A DNA stretch of 64,000 bases. Origin: Molossus alvarezi. Lineage: Eukaryota; Chordata; Mammalia; Chiroptera; Molossidae. Location of the stretch: positions 30,598,986 through 30,662,985 of the forward strand of contig CM073905.1 of assembly GCA_037176705.1 (NCBI GenBank), read 5' to 3'. This document shows positions 1-10,580 of the stretch, in pieces (positions within the stretch are counted from its first letter, which is position 1; each line of letters opens with the position of its first letter). The notes beneath the pieces were generated by a model. It made no database searches, was not told the DNA's origin, and saw only the letters and a list, made by a program, of their open reading frames with translations. A program made the position numbers and the translations under genes.

Positions 1-885
1 CGGAGGTTTCTGCAGTTTGCTCGCCCGGACTGCTCATCTGAGGCAAGAAATAGCCCGATGATCTGTGGGGACAGACCGTCAGCCAAAACCGGGACGGCAG
101 AGACGGAGCTAACAAACAGCCCGACCATTCTTTTCAAAGTCATTTATCGGGAAGGGGCAGAAACAGCAAAACGAAACCCGTTCCGCCTGAGTAGATGTGA
201 CTGAGCGCGGCCGGGGCGTATGGATAACACTCTCAGGGAGTTTCTTGCTCTGGGGAAGTATTTGGATTTTTCATGCTCTGTCAGTTCCCCCGGGAGACAG
301 GGGCACGGGGGGAAGTTGGATTTTGGAACATGTCACATCTCTTTTCTTTTACAGTTGAGAAATCTGTTTGTTTAATGAAATTTCCGTGGAGGTTCTTCCC
401 CCCCCTCCCCCCCTTGAGCTAATTTTCTCTTCTGTTTTCTTTTTTTTCCAGGACATCAGTTAAGGCAGAATTTATCGATAGAAATGACAGTGTTGGTAAA
501 AATAATAGTATTACTAATGGCAGTATTAATAAAAATGGTAAAAAAACTAAACAAACAAACACCACCACGCCCTCTGTTATCTTAAGTGCGAGGCTAAAGT
601 CACTGTTGTCTGTTGAGAGGAATCCCTCACCAGTTTGTAGCTGACTTAGACTTTGTTCTTACGTCTGCCTTAGGCCCTGGAGCGTGAGGTCTGAGAGAGT
701 GCTGAGAAAATCTTTGTAATCATCCAGAAACTATTGAGGCTTTCTTAGGAGGTGGTATTCCTTCCACCCACCCCTGCCCCCTCACCCCTCGTTCTAGGCC
801 AGCCGGCTGTCTTTAGGGGAAGATAAAGGATAACTTGCAAAGAATGAGCCTATTTCCCTTTTGAGATGTATTGAATAATCGAATC

Positions 886-1097
886 CAGGGGTTGGCCAGC
901 TGGCCCGCAGGCCAGATCTGTCCAGCTGCCTGCTTTTTCCAATAAAGTTGAATTGGAGCCCGGCCACTCCTGTACGTACGTACCGTCTAGGGCCGCTCCA
1001 GTGCCGTGATGGTGGTCTGGATCCAGATCGGCCATATGGCTCACAGCTGGCATATTTACTATTGCATCCTTTGCAGAAAAACATTCGCCAGCCTCTG
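886..1097 (+). mobile_element. hAT-Charlie-group nonautonomous DNA transposon
   Basis: Opens with CAGGGGTTGGCC and closes with CGCCAGCCTCTG, which are inverted matches (9 of 11). Inside are the familiar GGCCCGCAGGCC, CCAATAAAGTTGAATTGGA and TTTACTATTGCATCCTTTGCAG segments of the MER-type family with CAGGGGTCGGCAAACT ends. Subfamily not assigned. Confidence 0.75.
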
Positions 1098-1163
1098 TTC
1101 TAGTCCTAGATTGTGTTCCTCTATTGGTTCCCACTTGTTTCTGCTGCGTTTGCTTGAACAAGT
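1074..1163 (+). repeat. 90-bp direct repeat, copy 1
   Basis: Matches 2496-2585 in the same orientation with about a dozen differences and compensating indels. It spans the last ~24 bp of the hAT element and about 66 bp of flank beyond its end, so a shared transposon alone does not explain it. Confidence 0.8.
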
Positions 1164-1247
1164 AGGCTCGTTCACTTCCTCGTTGATGAATTGCTTAGAA
1201 AACCCTTTCTTGGTGCCCCATGTTAGGGACCAGGGGTGTTTCTTGTC

Positions 1248-1530
1248 TATAAGGAATTATTATTATTTTTTATTTTATTTTCTTATCCTCACCCGAGGAC
1301 ATTTTTTGATATTTTGTTCAGATAGAGTGGGAGGTGGAGAGAGAGAGAGAGAGAAACATCAATGTGAAAGGGACACATTGAGTGGTCGCCACCCACACAA
1401 CTCAACCAGGGCCAGGGACAAACGGCAACCGAGGTATGTGCCCTTAGCGGGACCCGAACCTGGTCTCTCGGGACCGCAGGCCGATGCTCTAACAGCTGAG
1501 CCAAACTGGCCAGGGCTATAAGGAATTATT
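1248..1530 (-). mobile_element. VES SINE, full length with TSD
   Basis: Bat tRNA-derived SINE read from the minus strand: head CTGGCCAGTTTGGCTCAGC with a tRNA-like A box (TGGCTCAG), a B-box region GGTTCGG-type, a conserved GGCAACC...body, a (CT)n stretch, and tail GTCCTCGGGTGAGGATAA with A-rich end. Body 1262-1516 is flanked by a perfect 14-bp duplication TATAAGGAATTATT (1248-1261 and 1517-1530). Pol III would drive such an element; it encodes no protein and depends on LINE machinery. Confidence 0.93.
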
Positions 1531-1645
1531 GTAATGCACCAAGGTACAGAGGACCGTGCTTGTTGCAGTGGTAACATGAAGGGGAAAACGGAGTAATTTG
1601 GAGGCTGAGTGCAGGAGAATACTAGGGATGTTTTCATGGAGGATG

Positions 1646-2057
1646 AGACATTTGAGATGGGTATAAAAATGGAAAGTTTTCAAAAGACTGAGGGACTATG
1701 ACCCTCCAGGTATGGGAATAACCTGTAGTGAGGCATGTAGTTGTGATAAATCATGAACAGCTCAGGGAGTTGCAAGTCAACCGGGAGGAGGGTTTAGAAG
1801 ATGAAGGAAGGAGATGAGGTTCAGGAGATAGTTGAGGGGCCATGTGGGAGCACTCTGAGGACAGGAATGGTGACGTCTCCGTGTTCATTCCATGATGATT
1901 AGCTCTAAGCCATAGCTGTTCCTAGGGGCAGTGTGTGGTTGACTGGATTCATCAGATTAGGGAGGTGCCCCCAGGTCACCCTATCTGTGGGAAGCTTTGA
2001 AGCTGACCAATCTGGATCTAGATTGACTTTTCATTTTTATACCCATCTCAAATGTCT
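1646..2057. repeat. 31-bp inverted repeat pair
   Basis: Arm 1646-1676 (AGACATTTGAGATGGGTATA...) is the reverse complement of 2027-2057 at 30 of 31 positions. The arms are 350 bp apart; inner and outer flanks are not clearly complementary. No transposon family recognised. Confidence 0.85.
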
Positions 2058-2429
2058 TCCAGACCCTTCAGAACTTCTTCCTCCTTTCGGAATTTAATCC
2101 CTGCCTTCTGAGGCCAATGGGAATGTTAGCACTAGAATGACCTAATAAGACACAGTTCTGTTTGCATAGTGGAGGACAGACGGCAGTTAGCAGATTGGCC
2201 AGGGGAGAAGGACTTGCCATCTGGTGCATTTCATAGAGTCGGAAAATCCCAGAAGGAGAGCCACATGGTCTGGATGCTAGATGCCCTTTGAGGGCCTGAG
2301 GTCAGGGCCGAGAGCTCCCAGAGTTGGCAAGATTTGGACCAGTTGACCTTGGACATTGGGCTGCCTTTGTAACTCAGGACAGCTTGGCCACAAGGGCAGG
2401 TCCAGGTGTTTTTTTCATTGGCTTTGATA

Positions 2430-2685
2430 AAGAGGTGTAGAGATCCATGCTTCCTCGTCTGTGAAATGGGGATAATTATAGCAATCTGTCCTTCACAGAA
2501 AACGTTCGCCAGCTTCTGTTCTAGTCCTAGACTGTGTCCCTCTGTCGGTTTTCACTTGTTTCTGCTGTGTTTGCTGTGAGCAAGTTCTCAGGGTTATTTT
2601 AAGAACTTAATGAGTTATAACATATAAAGCAAGAGCCTGGTTCACAGGAAGCAATTCTGCAAAATGGCATAGGAATTAGATTACA
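2430..2685 (+). mobile_element. MIR fragment, interrupted
   Basis: CTGTGAAATGGGGATAAT core and the 3' part with AATGAGTTATAACATATAAA and GAGCCTGGTTCACAG. Broken by the 90-bp direct repeat. Confidence 0.7.
2496..2585 (+). repeat. 90-bp direct repeat, copy 2, interrupting a MIR
   Basis: Second copy of the 1074-1163 unit. Upstream (2455-2481) is MIR text (GTGAAATGGGGATAATTATA); downstream (2585-2650) the MIR resumes (GGGTTATTTTAAGAACTTAA). The bases 2482-2495 also resemble the hAT terminal region. Confidence 0.75.
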
Positions 2686-2929
2686 ATCCAGGGCAGCATT
2701 TTCTAAAGATGTTGAGGGGTTTTACTTAAAAAAATTATAATCAAACACGTTTCTTTCCTGTAGGGCTTCTCGGTGTAGTTAATAAGTTCCTACGTGCTGA
2801 TTTTACTAGTGATGGTGTGATTTCCCCTGAACTCAGCTGTGGTTTCTGTCTTCACTGAGCGTGTGTTGAGCCAATGCTTCGTGAAGCAGCTCTGGGAAAT
2901 GCCGTTGAAGGGCAGAGTTGGTGTTGGGT

Positions 2930-3075
2930 GCTACCTACCAAGGACTCCCTCTGTGCCAGGCACTGTGCTAAGCTCTGGGGGCACAAGAGTGAACAAGAAA
3001 CATGCAGTCCTGGCCTCATGGACTTTGGAGATAGCTCCAGAGTTAACTCGAGAGTCTTCAGCTGCTCTCCTCATT
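2930..3075 (-). mobile_element. L2 3'-end fragment
   Basis: Antisense L2 tail: CTGTGCCAGGCACTGTGCTA, CTCTGGGGGCACAAGAGTGA, CCTCATGGACTTTGGAG. Confidence 0.6.
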
Positions 3076-3217
3076 GTTAACATCTGTGAAATGGGAACAG
3101 TATGAATCCCTGCTGAATCCTATCTCACCAGGAGGTTAGATAACATGAGATACTGGCTTGGCCAGGGATGGATAAAACTAAGCTGTGGAAAGGTCATGCT
3201 TAAGCATAATGTGGGAG

Positions 3218-3430
3218 CTAAGAGCTTAGACCCTGCAATCAGTCAACCAAGGTTGGAGAATCACCTCTGCCACCTTGTAGCTGTGTGACTTAGTGCAAGT
3301 TTCTTAACCTCTCTGGTTTCTATCTACAAAATGAGGAGAGTACTCCTACTGCCTCATAGTGTTGCTATGAGAATTTGAGTTATAAGGCATTTACATCTAC
3401 AAAGTGCTTTCTAAGTATTAGAGAAATAAA
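3218..3430 (+). mobile_element. MIR
   Basis: TAGCTGTGTGACTTAGTGCA, TTCTTAACCTCTCTGG, ACAAAATGAGGAGAGTA and TGCCTCATAGTGTTGCTATG follow the MIR consensus in order. Confidence 0.85.
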
Positions 3431-3454
3431 AGAATAATTGACAACAATGACAAT

Positions 3455-3605
3455 AGCCAACATCCATCCACTCTTGACTCTGTGCCAGGCCCTGTACAGA
3501 GATCATCTGATTTATTTCTCACCATAACCTTACATAGTAGTTATTATTATCCTCCCCATGTAACGGAAGAGAAAACTGAGGTTTATAGTCAAGCCACGGC
3601 CACAG
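3455..3605 (-). mobile_element. MIR
   Basis: Antisense MIR: CTCTGTGCCAGGCCCTGTAC, TAGTAGTTATTATTATCCTC, GGAAGAGAAAACTGAGG. Confidence 0.75.
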
Positions 3606-4515
3606 GTACTGCTCATCAGTGTTGAGGCCGGTTGACAGGGTCCGGTGCCTGAGGTCTTCCCGCTACCTGCCCGCCCCTGTGTGGCTGAGGTTATTTTGGC
3701 GGCAGGATGTGTTTGCCAGGCAGGGGTGCAGCTTGCACAGAAGAGCCCAGGGGCTGCCAGGGGGGCTGACCGCATTGGGTTTGGCATTTCCGAGGTCACC
3801 GAAGGCCAGCCTTCAGATTTTCGGGGACAGCTATGCCCTCTCCTTTTTCCCTTCCGAAAAGGCAGACTGGGTTCTCGCTCCTCCTCTCTCTAGCCTTTGT
3901 AACGGCGTTGTGAAGTCAGAAGCAGAGCGCAGGGGTCCTGAGAACAGGTCCATAAAAGAGAAAGCTGCTTTCCACGGGGGTTAAATCACAAGGGTAGGAA
4001 AATGGGAAGTACCGCAGTCAGTTCTGTGCGCGCGTCGTTGGAAAGATCTCGCCAGCTGACGCCTGCTTTGCTGGTGCCGCAGCCGTGCAGAGAGGTCACC
4101 CTGCAGGCCTCATGTGTCTCTCGCTTGTCAGCTTCTGAATACTTCGAGTGGGGCACTTGCCCCCGTGCCTCAGAAGCAATGTATTTTAAAAGTGTTATGT
4201 TGTTGTTTCTTTGCCTGTTAGAGCGTTTTTGTTTTCTCCTTGTCTTTTAAAATGTCCCTTTCCCTCCTTCCTGGTGCCAGGTAGCCTGACCCTGCCTTGC
4301 TTATCTAAGGCGCCGAGACAGGAACAAGCTAACGGCCGAGGCTACACAGCTGAGTTGCCATGACAAGGAGGGAATTTAAGTCCTTTAGCATCTGGGACGG
4401 TTGGGCATCTTCTCTGCAGCCATTCTGGGCTTTGTCAGCTGGTGGCTAGGCTGAGGCAGAGCGAGGCTAGGTCAGGGGGCAGTTGTCCTGAGCACAGGTT
4501 AGAAGGGAGTGGGGT

Positions 4516-4678
4516 TCCTTCCTTCCTTCCTTCCTTCCTTCCTTCCTTCCTTCCTTCCTTCCTTCCTTCCTTCCTCCTTCCCTCCCTCCCTCCCTCCCTC
4601 CCTCCGTCTCTCCCTTCCTCTCTCCATCTCGTTCTCCGTCCCTCCTTTCCTCCTTCTAACCCTTCCCTTTCCATCCAT

Positions 4679-4713
<35 letters not shown>

Positions 4714-4815
4714 CCCATCCACTCATTCATCCCATCCACGCACCTACCCATATACTCATCCAACCTACCCACCCTTCTATCCATCTATCCATCCACCCAT
4801 CCATCTATGTTATAG
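4516..4815. repeat. Compound microsatellite (TTCC)n-(CCCT)n-(CATC)n
   Basis: (TTCC)n at about 4516-4575, (CCCT)n to 4604, a CT-rich bridge, then (CATC)n from 4672 decaying to 4815. Likely length-variable. The long reading frames on both strands here are repeat artefacts. Confidence 0.97.
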
Positions 4816-5105
4816 TCACTGAGTCTTCTATGCACCAGGCACTCTCCTGAGCCCGAAGACTTGGAAATGATGAATAAGGCCCCTGCCCTGTTGACTAAAC
4901 TCTCCAATTAGGGAGACAGACCATTAAAGAAAGAAATGGGATGACTTGAGGTTTGCTAAGTGGTGTGAAGAAAGCAGTGAGAGTCATGTCGGCTGCAGTA
5001 CTCAGTGAGATCTCTCCGGGGAGGAACATTGGAACTTAGATCCGAAGAGTGTGACGGGGAGAGGAAGTGACATGAGATGGTGGGAATGTTTGTGTGAGGA
5101 GAGAA
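4816..5105 (-). mobile_element. L2 fragment
   Basis: Antisense L2: TATGCACCAGGCACTCTCCT, CCCTGCCCTGTTGACTAAAC, AAGTGGTGTGAAGAAAGCAG, GGGGAGGAACATTGGA. The microsatellite abuts it directly. Confidence 0.65.
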
Positions 5106-5217
5106 GTAGTTCCTGACTGAGGAACTAACCAGAATTCTCTGTGGCTGGGACCACTGCCTCCGTGCATCTGTGCATACATCCATGTATCTGTCCATCTATC
5201 ATCTGTCATCCATGGGC

Positions 5218-6840
5218 ACACCCCTCTTGCCCCTGCTCACTCATCCATGCAGCCACCCATTTATCTGTGGGCATATTGTCCATGCGCCATTGCGCCCATC
5301 CATGCACCCACACATTCATCCATATACCCATTCACTCCTCCGTGCACCTATCCATTTATCTGTGCACATATTGTCCATGTGCCATTGTGCCCATCCATGT
5401 ACCCACACATTCATCCATATACCCATTCACTCATCCGTGCACCCATCCATTTATCTGTGCACATATTGTCCATGAGCCATTGCGCCCATCCATGCACCCA
5501 CACATTCATCCATATACCCATTCACTCCTCTGTGCACCTATCCATTTATCTATGCACATATCCAGCCATGCGCCAATGCGCCCATCCATGTACCCACACA
5601 TTCATCCATATACCCATTCACTCATCCGTGCACCTATCCATTTATCTATGCACATATTGTCCATGTGCCATTGTGCCCATCCATGTACCCACACATTCAT
5701 CCATATACCCATTCACTCATCCGTGCACCTATCCATTTATCTGTGCACATATTGTCCATGAGCCATTGCGCCCATCCATGCACCCACACATTCATCCATA
5801 TACCCATTCACTCCTCTGTGCACCTATCCATTTATCTATGCACATATCCAGCCATGCGCCAATGCGCCCATCCATGTACCCACACATTCATCCATATACC
5901 CATTCACTCATCCGTGCACCCATCCATTTATCTGTGCACATATTGTCCATGTGCCATTGTGCCCATCCATGTACCCACACATTCATCCATATACCCATTC
6001 ACTCCTCTGTGCACCTATCCATTTATCTATGCACATATCCAGCCATGCGCCAATGCGCCCATCCATGTACCCACACATTCATCCATATACCCATTCACTC
6101 ATCCGTGCACCCATCCATTTATCTGTGCACATATTGTCCATGTGCCATTGTGCCCATCCATGTACCCACACATTCATCCATATACCCATTCACTCATCCG
6201 TGCACCTATCCATTTATCTATGCACATATTGTCCATGTGCCATTGTGCCCATCCATGTACCCACACATTCATCCATATACCCATTCACTCATCCGTGCAC
6301 CTATCCATTTATCTGTGCACATATTGTCCATGTGCCATTGTGCCCATCCATGTACCCACACATTCATCCATATACCCATTCACTCATCCGTGCACCTATC
6401 CATTTATCTGTGCACATATTGTCCATGTGCCATTGTGCCCATCCATGTACCCACACATTCATCCATATACCCATTCACTCATCCGTGCACCTATCCATTT
6501 ATCTGTGCACATATTGTCCATGTGCCATTGTGCCCATCCATGTACCCACACATTCATCCATATACCCATTCACTCCTCCGTGCACCTATCCATTTATCTA
6601 TGCACATATCCAGCCATGCGCCAATGCGCCCATCCATGTACCCACACATTCATCCATATACCCATTCACTCATCCGTGCACCTATCCATTTATCTATGCA
6701 CATATCCAGCCATGCGCCATTGCACCCATCCATGTACCCACACATTCATCCATATACCCATTCACTCATCCATGCACCTATCCATTTATCTATGCACATA
6801 TCCAGCCATGCGCCAATGCGCCCATCCATCTGCATATCCA
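5218..6840 (+). repeat. 95/96-bp minisatellite, ~17 units with higher-order structure
   Basis: CATTCATCC starts units at 5313, 5408, 5503, 5599, 5694, 5789, 5885, 5980, 6076, 6171, 6266, 6361, 6456, 6551, 6647 and 6743, so the period is 95 (type A, ATATTGTCCATG) or 96 (type B, ATATCCAGCCATG). A degenerate unit precedes 5313 and CATC-rich decay follows 6840. Order is AAB AAB AB AAAAA BBB. The first two triplets form a 286-bp higher-order repeat that share the private variant CATGAGCCATTGCG. Its internal CATC words suggest it grew out of the neighbouring CATC tract. Very homogeneous, so recently amplified or actively gene-converting. Confidence 0.96.
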
Positions 6841-7507
6841 TCCGTGCACCCATACACCCATTCGTGTACCCATTCTCCATCTGTGCATCCAGCAGACATT
6901 CATTGGCAGCCGGACACATCTGTCTCCTATTACTTGATCTCTCAGCCTCCTATACAACCATTGCCACTTCCCTCTTTAGGAAATACTCTCTTGGCGACCA
7001 GAAAAGCACGTGTTCCTGGTATTCCTTCTATCTTTCTGGTCCCTACGTGCCCAAAACGGAGTGTGTGAATCCCCCCCACCTCCCGCCAAATTGCGCTTCC
7101 ACTAGGATTTTTCTTCTTGGTAAACGACAGCAGCACCTCTCCAGTTGTTTAGGCTGGAAATCTGGGAGTCCTTCTGAGTCCAGACCTCTCCTCACTCCTC
7201 GCCTGCTGTGTGTCCTCAGGCCACGCGACTTCTGTCTCCAAATGTGAGATCTGCCCACGTCCCACCGCGGGACCCCAGCCTTGCCTGCATGGCTGCAGCC
7301 TCCTGTCTGGTTTTCTTGCTTTCACACGGGGGGCCAGATCAACCTTTTAAAATCCCGAATAGAACCATGCAACCCCCATGATGAAAACCCATCATCTACC
7401 AGGTACCGTCCACCCTGCCCACCCTCAATGGCCCCATTTCATTCTGTTTTCTCTCTTACTCAGCATCATCCTATCAACCCTCATCTTAGTTTTATTTCTT
7501 TATTTTT

Positions 7508-7792
7508 AAAATGTTGCTTCTTTTGCCCTGGCCAGTTTGGCTCAGCGGTTAGAGCGTCGGCCTGCGGTCCGGAGAGACCCGGGTTCGGTTCCCGCTAAGG
7601 GCACGTACTTCGGATGCAGTTTGTCCCCGGCCCTGGTTCGTCGTGTGGGTGGCAACCACTCGATGTGTCCCTTTCACGTCGATGTTTCTCTCTCTCTCTC
7701 TCTTCCTCTCTCTCCCTCCCACAATATCTGTACAAAAGATGGAAAAATGTCCTCGGATGAGGATTAAAAAAAAAAAAATGTTGCTTCTTTTG
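7508..7792 (+). mobile_element. VES SINE with 17-18-bp TSD
   Basis: Body 7526-7774, head CCCTGGCCAGTTTGGCTCAG, tail CCTCGGATGAGGATT plus A run. The duplication AAATGTTGCTTCTTTTG is perfect (ends at 7525 and 7792), implying a young insertion. Confidence 0.95.
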
Positions 7793-7810
7793 ATGACAGA
7801 GGGTGAACTC

Positions 7811-8027
7811 TTTTTTTAAAAATATGTTTTTATTGATTGTTTTTAGAGAGAAAGGGAGAGAAAGAGAGAGAGAAACATCAATGCGAGAGAGAAGCATCGA
7901 TCGGCTGCCTCCTGCACGGCCCCCACTGGGGAGCGAGCCTGCAACCTGGGCATGTGCCCTGACGGGGATAGAACCAGGAAATCTCAATCCACGGACAATG
8001 ATCAATCCACTCAGCCACACTGGCCGG
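7811..8027 (-). mobile_element. VES SINE, second subfamily
   Basis: Antisense copy with GGGCATGTGCCCTGACGGGG, GGCTGCCTCCTGCACGGCCC and an ATTGATT...AAAAATATG tail; lacks the TCCTCGGGTGAGGA tail of the other subfamily. Clear TSD not found. Confidence 0.9.
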
Positions 8028-8521
8028 GTCACACTGATCTTATCTTTGTCCCCAGTTCCTTGAATGCTTTCCTCACCTCAGGACCTTTGCATATGCTGGA
8101 TCCTCGGCCTGGATAGTTCTCTCCCTTCTTTCCCCCTAGCTGACTCCTACTGAACCTTCACCTTCTGGCTTAAAAGTGTTTTGCTCTGGAGAGCCTTTCT
8201 GCCCCTCAACTCAAAATAGCACCCCTCTCTTTTCTGTTGGGATACCTTGTTCTTCTTTGTAGCATGGGTTCCAGTCATTAACTGTATATTTATTTCTGTG
8301 CTTATTTGCTTAACATCTGTTCACAGTATGGGAGGGCTCCTTGGGGCCAAGGACGGTCTCTGTTCTGTTCACTCTGAATCCCTCTCACCTCTCCCACAAC
8401 CCGGTTCTCAGTTAATATTTATTGAAATAAAAGGAAAAGGTTCTCAGGGAGCTTTTGTCTTTTAGGGATAATGTATGTGCACATAAAGAAAATACTGAGT
8501 AGGAAGTTCTACAAAAATAAG

Positions 8522-8785
8522 TCAGACAATAACAGTCACATGGGTTGATTACTCTGTGCCAGGCATTGGACTGAGTGCCTTATGTGTTTTATCTCATTTA
8601 ATCCTCCCAATAGCTCTATGAGGTAGGTGCTGTTACTATCCCCATTTTACAGATGAGGAGACTGAGGCACAGAGAAGCTAAGTCACTGTCCAAGGTCTCA
8701 CACACAGTTAATGACAGAGCTGGGGTCTGGACTCGTCTGATTCTCAAGTTCTTGCCTCTTAGTTTCAACTCTACAGGCCTTTGAT
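8522..8785 (-). mobile_element. MIR, long copy
   Basis: Antisense MIR: CTCTGTGCCAGGCATTGGAC, ATTTAATCCTCCCAATAGCT, CCCATTTTACAGATGAGGAG, AGTTAATGACAGAGCTGGG. Confidence 0.93.
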
Positions 8786-8800
8786 GTAACAAAAGCTCAA

Positions 8801-9104
8801 TAACATGTTTTCAGCCCTGGCTGGTTTGGCTCAGCGGTTAGAGCATTGGTCTGTGGTCCAGAGAGACCCGGGTCCGGTTCCCGCTAAGGGCATGTGCCTC
8901 GGTTGCAGTTTGTCCCCGGCCCTGGTTAGTCGTGAGGGTGGCAGCCACTCGATGTGTCCTTTTCACGTCGATGTTTCTCTCTCTCTCTCTTTTTCTCTCT
9001 CTCTCTTTCACTTCCTCTCTCTCCTTCCCACTCTATCTGAACAAAAAATGGAAAAGTGTCCTCGGTGAGGATAAAAAAAAATAATAATAATAACATGTTT
9101 TCAG
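8801..9104 (+). mobile_element. VES SINE with 14-bp TSD
   Basis: Body 8815-9090; TSD TAACATGTTTTCAG at 8801-8814 and 9091-9104, perfect. Tail TCCTCGGTGAGGATAAAAA then (AAT)n. Confidence 0.95.
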
Positions 9105-10384
9105 ACTTGAAAAAGGGTGATGATTCTGGCTTCTCTGGTGGTCTTGGCCCAGAACCTGAAGGTTCTTTCACCTTGAGGCAGGAGGTAGACCAGATGAACC
9201 ACCCAGGCTGGTGCTCTTTGAAAGGTCTGCGGAAAAGGTCTGGAATTGCAGGTAGCACCGAGATGTTTTCCACACTTACTCGAACTGTTGCCAGATTTTG
9301 TTGCCAATTTGAGACCAGTCAGTGGCTGATGAGCATCTGGGTTTGGGGGGGTGCTGGTACCCCTCTTTGCCTTCGGTGCTGGATGGTCTGGGGTAGGAAT
9401 GTGACCTGGCCATCAGCCCGAAGCCTTTCTGTTTCTTCCGATTCCTCCTTCCCCGGGATCTGGAGCCCCAGCCTGGTTTTCAAATTGCAAGATAACAATC
9501 GGATTTAGTGATTTATCCAATTAGGCTTAAATGTATTTATTACATGCTTAAACATATTCCAGTGAGCTCTGAAAATGAACCGCAGGACTGTCCTGGGCTG
9601 AATTTCCGGGACCCACTGGAACAAGTTCAAGAAAAACCTAATCTACTTAGAGGAAAACAGACCCAGGCACTAATCCAATCGGCATCTGCACCAGCCGGCA
9701 CCCCCCTCCCGCCCACAGCCTCCGTGCCCTCCAAACCTTCCTCTGGGAGGTTGGAAGGGGTCATGGGGGTCGGTCTTCAGGGGGTCAAGGTCACCTCAAG
9801 TCCAACACGCCTCTAGATTCTCCCTTCCCACAGAACTGGTACAGGGGGAGGGCCTTTCATACCCTGTACTTGTTGTTTTAAAGTAATAATTATTCCTCTC
9901 TTTGATTCTAGAATCATTTTTATTTATAAAAGCTCTGGAAAATGAAAAACGTAGAAAAAAAGAAAATCCGAACCACCCATAATTGCGCCCATATTTCCAG
10001 TTCATACTGGGTTTTTTCAGTATTTAAAAATGCTTTCAAAATGACAAGTAGCACAGCATTACATTTTAATGGTGATACTTCCCAGGTTCTTATTTTTATT
10101 TTTTGCTATGCATTTAAAAAAAAATAGAAACAATATTGAATTATATAGATTCTCTTGTATCCTTTCTCCTTCAACTTTTTTGGTCACGTCATTGATTAGC
10201 GTTTGAAGACATCCCGTTTCGTAGCCATACCTTACTTCTTCTTGTGGATACGACGCATTTGCATAGTGGGGTTTGGTTATGTTGCACTTTCGTTTTCTGC
10301 TGTTACTCACCGCCCCCCACATCTTTGAACATCTTTGTATCATCCAGTCTTTGTATCACTTACTTTCATTCCACTCTTTTTAAA

Positions 10385-10580
10385 GGTGATGCCTTTTTAA
10401 AGAGCGTCATTGAGCTATAATCAACACTTGATAAACTCCAAAAAGTATACAGTTTGGCGAGTTTTGACCTCTGTGTACCTACGGGAAACCATCATCATGA
10501 ATCAAGACAGGGAACGTATCTGTCACCCCCAAACTGTCCTCGAGTGCCTTTGTTCCCGCTGGACTTTAACATGACCTCAT
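10385..10580 (-). mobile_element. Old L1 (L1M) 3' fragment
   Basis: TCATTGAGCTATAATCAAC, TATACAGTTTGGCGAGTTTT, AAACCATCATCATGAATCAA and CTGTCACCCCCAAACTGTCC are antisense L1M 3'-UTR text. Confidence 0.75.

Larger units (their letters stand above)
7080..8435 (+). mobile_element. L2 LINE 3' region, split by two SINEs
   Basis: TAGGCTGGAAATCTGGGAGT near 7150, CCAGATCAACCTTTTAAAAT near 7334, TTTGCATATGCTGGATCCTC, GGATAGTTCTCTCCC and TTAATATTTATTGAA near 8413 follow the L2 sense order. VES SINEs at 7526-7774 and 7811-8027 interrupt it. Confidence 0.8.

Noticed and set aside
5247..7247. 666-residue His/Pro/Thr-rich open frame, with parallel frames at 5665-7068 and 5951-6937
   Set aside because: Product of the 95/96-bp stop-free tandem array; all three frames are equally open and none shows a domain or codon bias.
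7537..7767. Recurrent short frames starting MAQRLERRPAVRRDPGSVP at many loci
   Set aside because: They are translations of the tRNA-like head of VES SINEs, not a protein family.
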